Below, piece by piece: positions 50,450 through 58,435 of a DNA stretch of 64,000 nt. The stretch comes from Staphylococcus sp. Marseille-Q5304. GTDB lineage: Bacteria > Bacillota > Bacilli > Staphylococcales > Staphylococcaceae. How positions within the stretch are numbered: position 1 is the stretch's first letter; every line of letters begins with the position of its first letter. The stretch covers positions 1,612,001 to 1,676,000 of the forward strand of contig NZ_CALSFP010000001.1 of assembly GCF_943737015.1 (NCBI RefSeq), in the 5' to 3' direction. Both the position numbers and the translations under genes were made by a program. The notes under the pieces were generated by a model. The model had not been told where the DNA came from, made no database searches, and worked only from the letters and a program-made list of their open reading frames with translations.

Positions 50450-51158
50450 GATTCCCGTATTAGAAATTTTTGGTCCTACAATCCAAGGTGAAGGACGTGT
50501 AATTGGACGTAAGACGATGTTCGTCCGAACTGCGGGTTGTGATTATCGTTGTAGTTGGTGTGATTCAAGTTTCACATGGGATGGCAGTGCCAAAGAAGAT
50601 ATCCGTATGATGACAGCTGAAGAAGTTTATGAAAGACTATATGAAATCGCTGGTGACACATTTAATCACGTAACGATTTCAGGAGGTAATCCTGCTTTAA
50701 TTAAAGGTATCCAGTCCCTTGTTGATTTATTTGAAGAAAAGAATATAAAAACTGCTCTCGAAACACAAGGAAGTAAATTCCAACCGTGGATGCGACAAAT
50801 AGATGACTTAACAATCAGTCCGAAACCACCAAGCTCTATGATGAAACCTAATTTACCATTATTAGATGAAGTTATCGAAGAATGTGTACCTGAATCATTG
50901 AATTTAAAGGTCGTGGTTTTCGATGAAACTGATTATGATTTCGCTAAAATGATACACCATCGTTATCCAGAAATACCATTTTACTTACAAGTGGGCAATC
51001 CTTATCTTGAGGATGACCATATCGATTCACATACAGAAAAACTATTATCACTTTATGAATCGTTGATTGATCGAGTAATGCAAAGCAGTGATATGAATAA
51101 TGTATACGTCTTACCTCAATTGCATACATTACTATGGAGTAATAAAAAAGGGGTCTAG
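50442..51158 (+). CDS. queE: 7-carboxy-7-deazaguanine synthase
   Basis: Radical SAM enzyme converting carboxytetrahydropterin to carboxy-deazaguanine. The iron-sulfur motif is GCDYRCSWCDSSF (CxxxCxxC). The start ATG 50442 follows AAAGGAG and gives 238 residues; the frame is open further upstream inside queD but that would be non-native. Last gene of the riboswitch-controlled operon, followed by a repeat-module terminator. Confidence 0.96.
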   Translation: MSKIPVLEIFGPTIQGEGRVIGRKTMFVRTAGCDYRCSWCDSSFTWDGSAKEDIRMMTAEEVYERLYEIAGDTFNHVTISGGNPALIKGIQSLVDLFEEKNIKTALETQGSKFQPWMRQIDDLTISPKPPSSMMKPNLPLLDEVIEECVPESLNLKVVVFDETDYDFAKMIHHRYPEIPFYLQVGNPYLEDDHIDSHTEKLLSLYESLIDRVMQSSDMNNVYVLPQLHTLLWSNKKGV

Positions 51159-51196
51159 TATCGATACTATAAATATATTTCACTTATTTAGAATGG

Positions 51197-51290
51197 AGTC
51201 TGAGACAAAAAATGTCTCAGACTTTTTTTCAACTAGCTGAGATGTACGAAATCTATTTTAGAAATTTCGCTCCTGTTCCACTCCTATTTT
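51197..51290 (+). terminator. Two-hairpin repeat module after queE
   Basis: Hairpin 1 AGTCTGAGACA (51197-51207)/TGTCTCAGACT (51213-51223) is followed by seven Ts and is the queE terminator. The second hairpin (TACGAAATC...GAAATTTCG...TGTTCCACTCC) is a degenerate copy of hairpin 2. Confidence 0.75.
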
Positions 51291-51480
51291 TTATGTTTAA
51301 AAGGTATGGGTAATGCTAACACTTCTATTTTTAACAACTTAAAATAACACGAACAATACAAAAACAATAATATTACACATTTCCCTTTCAAAAATTATAA
51401 ATTATGAGTTGTTATCAAATGAATATCTTTATTTTAATTGATATAATATTGGAATGAAGTACATTGGTTAGGAGAGCATC

Positions 51481-52074
51481 ATGCTACAATTTATTATCAT
51501 AAACATTGCTGTGGTATTTATCATTTTAGGTTTAGATTTATATCGTCAGAAATTTACACAACTTAAGTTCAGCTCTATTCTTATTGCAATTACTATCAAT
51601 TCCTTTATCAATCTCTTTTTTGCAGAGAAACAAGATTACATAACTATATGCACCGTAGCTCAATTGTTAATTTGGACCATTTTGCATATTTATATTGATA
51701 AAACTATTCATTCAGCAACTATTAACAAACATAAATATATGGCGTTTATTATCTCAATTATTTTTAGTTTATCACTCTTGCTTATTTATGGTACGAGCCA
51801 AGATTCCTATTATATGTCAGCGCCCTATTTTTCACCGACGATATTTATGTTAGGCTTTATAATTCTTCTTTATAGCACTTTCAAACCAGAAGAAAAGCAA
51901 TATTTTAAATTAATCAATCGTATTAAAGCACCATTGTACGTTGGACATACACTTATTATTATCTCGTTTACAGTAATGATTATCTTAACACCTTACTGGT
52001 ACATATTATTATTTATTCATATCATATTTTTATTATATATATATTGGCAAAAGCTCTTTTCAAAGAAATATTGA
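51481..52074 (+). CDS. Integral membrane protein, unknown
   Basis: A 197-residue protein with six predicted membrane segments and short loops; it ends in a basic tail FSKKY. The start ATG 51481 follows GTTAGGAGAG, a good site. I recognise no family motif. It lies between the que operon and a YeaQ-family gene and is probably its own unit, with AT-rich codons like the rest of the window. Confidence 0.65.
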   Translation: MLQFIIINIAVVFIILGLDLYRQKFTQLKFSSILIAITINSFINLFFAEKQDYITICTVAQLLIWTILHIYIDKTIHSATINKHKYMAFIISIIFSLSLLLIYGTSQDSYYMSAPYFSPTIFMLGFIILLYSTFKPEEKQYFKLINRIKAPLYVGHTLIIISFTVMIILTPYWYILLFIHIIFLLYIYWQKLFSKKY

Positions 52075-52133
52075 TTATGTTATAACATTTCGTGGTATAT
52101 AATGATTATCATATTATTTAAGGAGGTTATACC

Positions 52134-52388
52134 ATGGGTTTTATTCTTATGTTAATCATCGGGGGATTAATTGGTTGGATTGCTGGTGCAATTCTAGGTA
52201 AAGATATTCCTGGTGGTATTATTGGTAATATCATTGCAGGTATTATCGGTTCAATCATCGGTTCTAAACTATTTGGTCAATGGGGCTGGGAAATCGGCCG
52301 TATTCACGTATTCCCTGCATTAATCGGAACAATTATTTTAGTTGCACTTGTTTCACTTGTGTTCGGATTAATTCACAAGAAAAAATAA
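52134..52388 (+). CDS. GlsB/YeaQ/YmgE family small membrane protein
   Basis: An 84-residue protein with three membrane helices and glycine-rich repeats GGLIGWIAGAILGKDIPGGIIGNIIAGIIGSIIGSKL (shown here by its key pattern GGxIGW and GNIIAGIIG). This is the transglycosylase-associated/stress-response family; no enzymatic function is established. The start ATG 52134 follows AAGGAGG. Such genes are often under general stress control in staphylococci, but I cannot confirm a sigma-B promoter here. Confidence 0.85.
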   Translation: MGFILMLIIGGLIGWIAGAILGKDIPGGIIGNIIAGIIGSIIGSKLFGQWGWEIGRIHVFPALIGTIILVALVSLVFGLIHKKK

Positions 52389-52418
52389 TGGGACATACGT
52401 TTAACTAAATATTATTAT

Positions 52419-52459
52419 GAAAGAGATAGATTCTTTTACTAGAATCTATCTCTTTTTTT
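52419..52459 (+). terminator. Terminator after the YeaQ-family gene
   Basis: AAAGAGATAGATTC (52419-52432) pairs perfectly with GAATCTATCTCTTT (52441-52454), followed by more Ts. Confidence 0.92.
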
Positions 52460-52520
52460 CTAATGAAACAAGGAATTAAAAACAATATATTTTCAGTCCA
52501 TAACTATCTTAGAACTAAAA

Positions 52521-52566
52521 AAGCGAGATGCAAACTTCTATATTTAATAGATGCTTGCATCTCGCT
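52521..52566 (-). terminator. Terminator after csbB
   Basis: AGCGAGATGCAA pairs with TTGCATCTCGCT, with A residues on the left giving a T-tract on the minus strand. Confidence 0.85.
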
Positions 52567-52575
52567 CTTATTAAA

Positions 52576-53649
52576 TTATTTATGATTGACTAATTTCTTT
52601 TCCTCGACAGGTTGTTGTTTTATTTCATGTTGATAATATTTTTGATTAATATTAGTAATTGAAGTGTGGTAATCTCTTTCTCTTTCATCTCTTGATTGTT
52701 GGTATGACTGTTTGTTTAAATTGGATGCTTCAACTATATATTTAGGTCGTTTTTTCACTTCATAATAAATACGTCCGATATATTCACCGATAACACCAAT
52801 TGAAATTAATTGGATTCCTCCTAACATAAGTATAGCTGCTATAGTAGAGAAGTATCCTGGTGTTTTGACACCGTGTAAAATAATACCAGCTAAAATAAAT
52901 ACTATATATAACAAACTGATAAATGAAACAAACATCCCTAAATAAATCATCATACGTAATGGTTTTGTATTAAATGAAATGAGTCCATCTATACCATAAT
53001 TTAACAGCTTACCAAATGACCATTTGGAGTCACCATCTTCTCTTTCAACATTTTCATAAGTAAATACTTTCGTATTATAGCCAATCCAAGCATAAAGTCC
53101 TTTAGAGAAACGCGTACATTCATCTAAGTCAGTTAAAGAATTTACTGCTCTTTTACTTAATAATCTGAAATCTCCAATACCATCTTCAAGTCTAATATCT
53201 TCTACAAAGTAGTTGATTGCTCGATAATAAATTCTTGTTAATAATTTACGAGATTTCTTTTCGCCTGTTCGGTCTCTTTTTGCAATAACTTGATCATATC
53301 CATCCATATAACCTTCAATCATTTGAGGAATTAATTCTGGTGGATGTTGCAAATCTGCATCAATCATAACGACTGCATCACAATGGCTACTATGTTGGTA
53401 ACCTGCAATCATGGCTGACTCTTTCCCGAAATTACGGCTAAATGAAATGAATTTAACGTGTTGGTCTTTATTTGCCACATCTTGTATATAATTAATAGTA
53501 TTATCGCTACTACCATCATCTATAAATAACAAGTCATAATTGTAGTGGTGTTGTTGGCTGTCTTCTGATAAAATTTCAGTTAATCGTTGATACGTTTTTA
53601 ATATAACTTCACGTTCGTTATAGCAAGGTATGATTACTCTTAATTGCAT
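52576..53649 (-). CDS. csbB: Bactoprenol glycosyltransferase, GT2 family (CsbB-like)
   Basis: A 357-residue GT2 enzyme: catalytic domain (1-225) with IPCYNEREVILKTYQRL and the metal aspartates in VMIDADLQHPPELIPQM, then two membrane helices (about 233-258 and 268-292) and a charged cytosolic tail. This is the layout of GtrB/CsbB, which charge undecaprenyl phosphate with a sugar for teichoic acid or wall glycosylation. In S. aureus csbB works with yfhO on lipoteichoic acid; no yfhO or gtcA is adjacent here. The start ATG 53649 has a poor ribosome site (AAGGTG further up). Confidence 0.8.
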   Translation of the reverse strand: MQLRVIIPCYNEREVILKTYQRLTEILSEDSQQHHYNYDLLFIDDGSSDNTINYIQDVANKDQHVKFISFSRNFGKESAMIAGYQHSSHCDAVVMIDADLQHPPELIPQMIEGYMDGYDQVIAKRDRTGEKKSRKLLTRIYYRAINYFVEDIRLEDGIGDFRLLSKRAVNSLTDLDECTRFSKGLYAWIGYNTKVFTYENVEREDGDSKWSFGKLLNYGIDGLISFNTKPLRMMIYLGMFVSFISLLYIVFILAGIILHGVKTPGYFSTIAAILMLGGIQLISIGVIGEYIGRIYYEVKKRPKYIVEASNLNKQSYQQSRDERERDYHTSITNINQKYYQHEIKQQPVEEKKLVNHK

Positions 53650-53870
53650 TCCTTAACACCTTCATTTTAGTTACTTCTTTATTGCTTTATATTACTTTAT
53701 CAAGTTACTGCATGATAATGCTATCTATAGCAATTAATTTTACATAATTTTTATATAGCCTTTACATTCTTCAATTAAACTTGTTTCCCAATAAATCGGA
53801 CTAAGGTCGCAATTAAAATCTTTATTTTGTTAAAAATGCTTTTCAAACTATATTTCACCTTATATATTTA

Positions 53871-54214
53871 GGAAAATGTACTCGCTTTCCTAGGGCACTG
53901 CCTCAGCCTGTAGTCTTCGGCTTGTGCTATTCCCTCAGGAGTCGGTACATTTTCATTTAAAGATCTGTCTTCTATTTATTTTAACTTTTATATTTTTTAC
54001 CTTGGAAAATGTATTCACTTTCCTAAGGTACTGTCTCTACCTGGAGTCTTCGGTCCGTGCTTTCTTCTCAGGAGTCGGTACATTTTCATTTAAAGATTTA
54101 TCTTCTATTTATTTTAACTTTTATATTTTTTACCTTGGAAAATGTATTCACTTTCCTAAGGTACTGTCTCTACCTGGAGTCTTCGGCCCGTGCTTTCCTC
54201 TCAGGAGTCGGTAC
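53871..54214. repeat. Tandem array of the ~80-bp hairpin element, period 133 bp, about 2.6 copies
   Basis: Units start with GGAAAATGTA at 53871, 54004 and 54137, exactly 133 bases apart. The first two units consist of a hairpin element closed by GAAAATGTAC/GTACATTTTC plus a ~50-base AT-rich linker. The third is cut off after GAGTCGGTAC. Units 2 and 3 are nearly identical; unit 1 differs more. The core (TAGTCTTCGGC) matches the 11.0 kb element inverted. The array fills most of the 53.65-54.31 kb gap; the rest shows nothing. Confidence 0.85.
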
Positions 54215-54240
54215 TTATTAAGTATTTATATATAATAAAA

Positions 54241-54272
54241 CCGATGATACCTTCTTACGAAGATATCATCGG
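54241..54272 (-). terminator. Terminator after the aldo/keto reductase gene
   Basis: CCGATGATA (54241-54249) pairs with TATCATCGG (54264-54272), with TTTTATTATA following on the minus strand. Confidence 0.85.
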
Positions 54273-54311
54273 CTATAAAGCATTGGTACTATATTAAAAA
54301 TACACTGCTTA

Positions 54312-55151
54312 CTATTTTAATGTGCCTATTCTTACTTCATCCGGGTCTTTACCTTGTCTAGCACCTCTGTCTAAACTATCTATTTCAGCTATATCTGTTA
54401 ATTCTAAATTAAAATCAAAAATATTATAGTTTTCTTCGATACGTTCTGGTGTTTTAGATTTAGGTATGACAATGCGATTATGCGCAAGATGCCAACGCAA
54501 TACTATTTGCGCAGGTGTTTTATCATAGCGTTTAGCTAAATCAGTAATTAATGGATCGTCTAATAAGCCTTGATTTCTCATTAATGGCATCCAAGCAGTT
54601 ACTGCAATATCATGTTTATCACAGAACTTTTGTAGTTTGTACTGGTTAAAGTATGGGTGGAACTCAATTTGATTTACAGCTGGTACGATTTCCGTTTCAT
54701 CCATCAGTTGTTCTAAGTGGTGTTGTTTAAAATTGCACACCCCAATAGCACGTACTTTTCCTTCTTTGTATAATTGCTCCATCGCTTTGTAACTTTCAAT
54801 AAATAATCCATCTTCTTCACATGGCCAATGAATTAAAAACAAGTCTAAATAATCCGTATCTAAATTATTTAGTGTTTTATTAAAATATTCAATTGTTTGG
54901 TCGTAGCCTTGATAATCATTCCATAATTTTGAAGTAATAAATAAGTCATCACGTGAAACATCTGATTTTGATAGTACTTGACCTAAAGCTTGTTCATTAT
55001 TATAAAAATAAGCAGTATCGAAAGCACGATACCCTACCTCTAAAGCATGCATTACTGCTGTTTCCATTTCTGTTTCAGAGATTTTATAGACACCTAGTCC
55101 TACTTTTGGCATTGGATAACCGTTATTTAAATAATATATATCTTCAATCAT
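54312..55151 (-). CDS. Aldo/keto reductase
   Basis: A 279-residue NADPH-dependent oxidoreductase of the AKR5-like group. The catalytic tetrad is visible: Asp and Tyr in FDTAYFYNNE, Lys in ITSKLWNDY, His in FLIHWPCEE. C-terminal VIPKSKTPERIEENYNIF is the cofactor site. The start ATG 55151 follows AAAGGGGATT. Substrates are probably aldehydes or 2,5-diketo-type compounds; none can be assigned. Single-gene unit. Confidence 0.92.
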   Translation of the reverse strand: MIEDIYYLNNGYPMPKVGLGVYKISETEMETAVMHALEVGYRAFDTAYFYNNEQALGQVLSKSDVSRDDLFITSKLWNDYQGYDQTIEYFNKTLNNLDTDYLDLFLIHWPCEEDGLFIESYKAMEQLYKEGKVRAIGVCNFKQHHLEQLMDETEIVPAVNQIEFHPYFNQYKLQKFCDKHDIAVTAWMPLMRNQGLLDDPLITDLAKRYDKTPAQIVLRWHLAHNRIVIPKSKTPERIEENYNIFDFNLELTDIAEIDSLDRGARQGKDPDEVRIGTLK

Positions 55152-55300
55152 AGGTAATCCCCTTTCTACATATTTCCTAAAATATATTGATCAAATAAAC
55201 TTTTTTCACAATTCATATGACTTTCTATGTGAACAGTATTATATCTATTTTATTATGCTCAAAAATAAAAATATACCTTTAAGCTTAGAAACGAAAATAA

Positions 55301-55334
55301 AAAACTGAGACGTTATTACACGTCTCAGTTTTAG
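55301..55334 (-). terminator. Terminator after mpfA
   Basis: AAAACTGAGACG (55301-55312) pairs perfectly with CGTCTCAGTTTT (55321-55332). It lies about 30 bases past the mpfA stop. Confidence 0.93.
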
Positions 55335-55363
55335 CATTTATATTATTTCGTATAAAACATTTA

Positions 55364-56713
55364 TTAATCGTTTGATTCGTCTTCCTCATCTTCTTCAGGT
55401 GTCGGACGCGTATCGTTAAACTCATATTTTAAAATAACATGAATAATTTGATGATTATCTATTTCAGAAATGACCCAACGATCATGTTCAGTATCTACAT
55501 AGTCATTTTGCTGTAAGTTTGTATTGTGGGCTTGTAGCCAACCACCAATCGTATCAATATCTTCAGAGTCTTCAAATTCAATACCAAACTGTTCGTTTAA
55601 GTCGTCGAGTAATACACGTCCATTAATTTGGTATTTATCATCAGATAATTTCACAATATCGTTTACTTCATCGTCATCAAACTCGTCACGGATTTCACCT
55701 ACTATTTCTTCTAAGATGTCTTCCATTGTTAATATACCGGCTGTACCACCGTATTCATCAATGATTAAACTGATATGCACATGTTCACGTTGCATGCGAA
55801 TTAATGCATCACTAATCTGTGTCGTTTCAGAAATCATAGGTAAATCGTGAATATAATTGCTTACTTTAATCTGTTTACCTGAAGCATATTCCGTTAAAAA
55901 TTCTTTAACGTTGATAAAGCCTTTAATATGGTCTTTGTCACCATCTTCAGTAATAGGATAGCGTGTGAATTGGTGTTCTTTAATTGTGTCTAATAATTCA
56001 TCAACATTAAATGGTTCATTCAACGTAATCATTTGTGTTCGTGGCACCATGATATCTTTAGCATGGCGCTCATCGAAAGAAAAAATATTTTGCATGTAAG
56101 CTAACTCGGTTTGGTTAATTTCTCCACCGTTGTAGCTGTTATTTATAATAATCTTTATTTCTTCCTCTGACATTGCATCATTATTTGCATCCGGGTCTAC
56201 ACCAAAAATACGGATAATCAGTCTTGCTGAACCGTTCATTAACCATATTAATGGTTTCATCACGAATCCAAAATAATAAAGTGGTCTAGAATATAATAGT
56301 GCTAATCTCTCTGTATGTTGAATTGCTAAAGTCTTCGGTGCTAATTCCCCAAGAACTACGTGTAAGTACGTAACGATGATGAACGCTAGAACAAATGAAA
56401 TCGTCGTAGTGATAGCTTGAGGTAGATGTAATAATTCGAACAAAGGATGTAATAACTTATCGAAAGTTGGTTCACCTAACCAACCTAATCCTAGAGAAGT
56501 TACCGTAATCCCGAGCTGACAGGCAGATAAATAGTAATCCAAGTTCTTCGTCATCTTTTTAACAACTTTGGCATTACCATTTCCTTCTGAAGCTAACTGT
56601 TCAATTCTCGTAGATCGAACCTTTACTAAAGCAAATTCCGAGCCAACAAAGACAGTAGTTAACGCTATTAATAGAAAAAATATTACTAAATTTATTATGG
56701 TCGCAGTTTCCAA
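55364..56713 (-). CDS. mpfA: CNNM/CorC-type magnesium efflux protein (MpfA-like)
   Basis: A 449-residue membrane protein: DUF21/CNNM transmembrane domain (1-195, four helices), paired CBS domains (about 210-340; [32 protein letters not shown]) and a C-terminal CorC/HlyC domain (350-435) with an acidic tail. From memory the S. aureus gene in this position (SA0657) is mpfA, needed for tolerance of high magnesium. The start is TTG 56713, the codon right after an in-frame TAA. The leader is unusual; see the adjoining entries. Confidence 0.9.
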   Translation of the reverse strand: METATIINLVIFFLLIALTTVFVGSEFALVKVRSTRIEQLASEGNGNAKVVKKMTKNLDYYLSACQLGITVTSLGLGWLGEPTFDKLLHPLFELLHLPQAITTTISFVLAFIIVTYLHVVLGELAPKTLAIQHTERLALLYSRPLYYFGFVMKPLIWLMNGSARLIIRIFGVDPDANNDAMSEEEIKIIINNSYNGGEINQTELAYMQNIFSFDERHAKDIMVPRTQMITLNEPFNVDELLDTIKEHQFTRYPITEDGDKDHIKGFINVKEFLTEYASGKQIKVSNYIHDLPMISETTQISDALIRMQREHVHISLIIDEYGGTAGILTMEDILEEIVGEIRDEFDDDEVNDIVKLSDDKYQINGRVLLDDLNEQFGIEFEDSEDIDTIGGWLQAHNTNLQQNDYVDTEHDRWVISEIDNHQIIHVILKYEFNDTRPTPEEDEEDESND

Positions 56714-56803
56714 TTAATTCCCTATTTCTAGGGATTCACCTCCAAATTTTTGTGTCACAATAGGTGACCGTTCATTATATTGATCGTTATTCCAAGTCAT
56801 CAT
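56714..56803 (-). CDS. Possible 29-codon upstream ORF in frame with mpfA
   Basis: Starts ATG at 56803 (MMTWNNDQYNERSP...) and ends with TAA immediately before the mpfA TTG start, in the same frame. A GGAAGGA lies 13 bases upstream of the start. It could couple or regulate mpfA translation, or read-through could extend MpfA. It may also be chance. Confidence 0.35.
   Translation of the reverse strand: MMTWNNDQYNERSPIVTQKFGGESLEIGN
56720..56743 (-). promoter_or_regulatory. SD and GAAA-loop hairpin before mpfA
   Basis: On the minus strand GGAGGTGA (56743-56736) is followed by CCCTA-GAAA-TAGGG (56733-56720), then AATTAA and the TTG start. Unfolded, the SD is about 25 bases from the start, too far; folded, the hairpin shortens the gap to about 11. 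Confidence 0.5.
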
Positions 56804-56811
56804 TAAAGTTA

Positions 56812-56826
56812 CTAAATCCTTCCCAT
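56812..56826 (-). CDS. Possible four-codon leader ORF (MGRI-stop) with a strong SD
   Basis: ATG GGA AGG ATT TAG preceded by GGGAGGTG at ideal spacing (56832-56840). It lies about 100 bases upstream of mpfA. Its SD is better than those of most genes here, which is odd for a chance ORF. Confidence 0.35.
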   Translation of the reverse strand: MGRI

Positions 56827-56985
56827 TGTAACACCTCCCTAAAAATACATATTGATTTTTATTCTACCATATTTAAGACGACTATTCTATATTTCAGAAT
56901 CTTTTTTATTCATATTACTAATAAATCGTAAATATACAATTCCATTAATGTTTTAACAATCTAAATGTTAAATTTAACATTAGTA

Positions 56986-58146
56986 TTATTTTGAAAAATG
57001 ATGCATTTTACCTGACTTAATTGTCAATTGCACATTTATATCATTATCTAGCACAACGATATCTGCATCATTGCCAACTTTTAAACTCCCTTTTCTATCA
57101 TCTATTTTTAGTGCTTTAGCTTGATTTAAACTCGTAACTCTCCATAAGTTTTCTAATGAATCGCCAGTATAATTGATTAAGTTATTTAAACCGTCATTCA
57201 TCTTCAATATACTACCAGCCAAGGCACCTGATTCTAACCGTGCTTCAGTGCCTTTAACAATCACATTTTGACCGCCTAAATCATATTCACCTTCAGGCAT
57301 GCCTTTCGCTCGCATCGCATCTGTAATTAAGAAAAATCGACTATTACCTTTTTGTTTATAAGCAATTTTGACAGCTGCAGGGTGTGAATGCACACCATCA
57401 ACAATGATCTCTGTATGAAGATCATCGTTCGTCCACGCCGCGCCAAACACGCCTGGCTTTCGATGTTCAAATGGCGTAGCTGCATTGTATAAATGCGTCA
57501 CATGTCTAGCACCATTTTGTGCCGCTTTATTAGTCTCTTCAAACGTCGCCACACTATGACCGATCGAAAAACGTATTTTATCTTTAAATGATTGTAATAA
57601 CGCTAAAGCACCTTTGACCTCTGGGGCAAAGGTTATAACTTTGATTTGGTTATTTGCACTTTCTTGAAACTGTTGCAGTTTTTCTACGGTTGGTCTTTGT
57701 ACATATTTAGGATTTTGAGCTCCTACTTTATGTTCAGAAATAAATGGACCTTCTAAATGGACACCTACTACTTCAGCTGCTTGATATCTATCTTGTTGTG
57801 ACTGATAATCGGCAATATTTTTTAATGCCGCTTTAATGTTTTGTTCGGATTGAGTCATTGTCGTAGGTACATAACTTGTTGTACCTTCAGACAATAGCGA
57901 TTCAGATAAATGTTTCAGTCCGTCAAACGACCCATCCATTGCATCTTCTCCATAACCACCGTGAATATGCATGTCAATAAATCCTGGTAAGATGTGTCGC
58001 CCTTTCATATCATATGTCTCGAGCTCACCTTCATAGTTACCATTACCTAAACCAGCAATTTTGCCGTTTTTTATAATGACATAACCTTTATCTATTTTTT
58101 CTCTTTCTGTATATATACATCCATTGATTAAAACATATTTAGACAT
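56986..58146 (-). CDS. nagA: N-acetylglucosamine-6-phosphate deacetylase
   Basis: A 386-residue amidohydrolase that deacetylates GlcNAc-6-P for amino-sugar use and wall recycling. Metal-site motifs: GFIDMHIHGGYGEDAMDG, GVHLEGPFIS (glutamate), IGHSVATFEE, HLYNAATPF and the catalytic aspartate in LITDAMRAKGMP. The start ATG 58146 follows GAAGGTAAG. It lies between mpfA and the fru operon with its own upstream region. Confidence 0.96.
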   Translation of the reverse strand: MSKYVLINGCIYTEREKIDKGYVIIKNGKIAGLGNGNYEGELETYDMKGRHILPGFIDMHIHGGYGEDAMDGSFDGLKHLSESLLSEGTTSYVPTTMTQSEQNIKAALKNIADYQSQQDRYQAAEVVGVHLEGPFISEHKVGAQNPKYVQRPTVEKLQQFQESANNQIKVITFAPEVKGALALLQSFKDKIRFSIGHSVATFEETNKAAQNGARHVTHLYNAATPFEHRKPGVFGAAWTNDDLHTEIIVDGVHSHPAAVKIAYKQKGNSRFFLITDAMRAKGMPEGEYDLGGQNVIVKGTEARLESGALAGSILKMNDGLNNLINYTGDSLENLWRVTSLNQAKALKIDDRKGSLKVGNDADIVVLDNDINVQLTIKSGKMHHFSK

Positions 58147-58295
58147 TATACTTACCTTCTTTATATGTTAATTTAATTATGTTTATCCTACTTTATCAGT
58201 TTATCAAAATTAACCTACATATTATATTCAAATGTTTATGTTAAATATATGACAATAGTTAGAAAATCCACTAAACGTGCTTCATTTTTAGAAAA

Positions 58296-58395
58296 TAAAA
58301 AAATAGAGGCTGGGATAAAAAATATCTCAGCCTCTTTGTAAATTAGGTGGGATTACGAAATCTCTATTAGAAAAATTCGATTTCTGCATCATTCT
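58296..58395 (-). terminator. Two-hairpin repeat module; terminator of the fru operon
   Basis: AGAGGCTGGGATA (58305-58317) pairs with TATCTCAGCCTCT (58323-58335); on the minus strand it is followed by ATTTTTTTATTTTC. The neighbouring GTGGGATTACGAAATC / GATTTCTG arms (58347-58387) are the degenerate hairpin 2. Confidence 0.8.
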
Positions 58396-58435
58396 CTATT
58401 TTTATAAAGTAAAGTGTTAATTATTACATTATATA

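Noticed and set aside
53924..54235. Open frame of 103 codons on the plus strand inside the tandem repeat
   Set aside because: It is created by the 133-bp repeat itself (the translation repeats with it), has no ribosome site, and its sequence is low-complexity hydrophobic.
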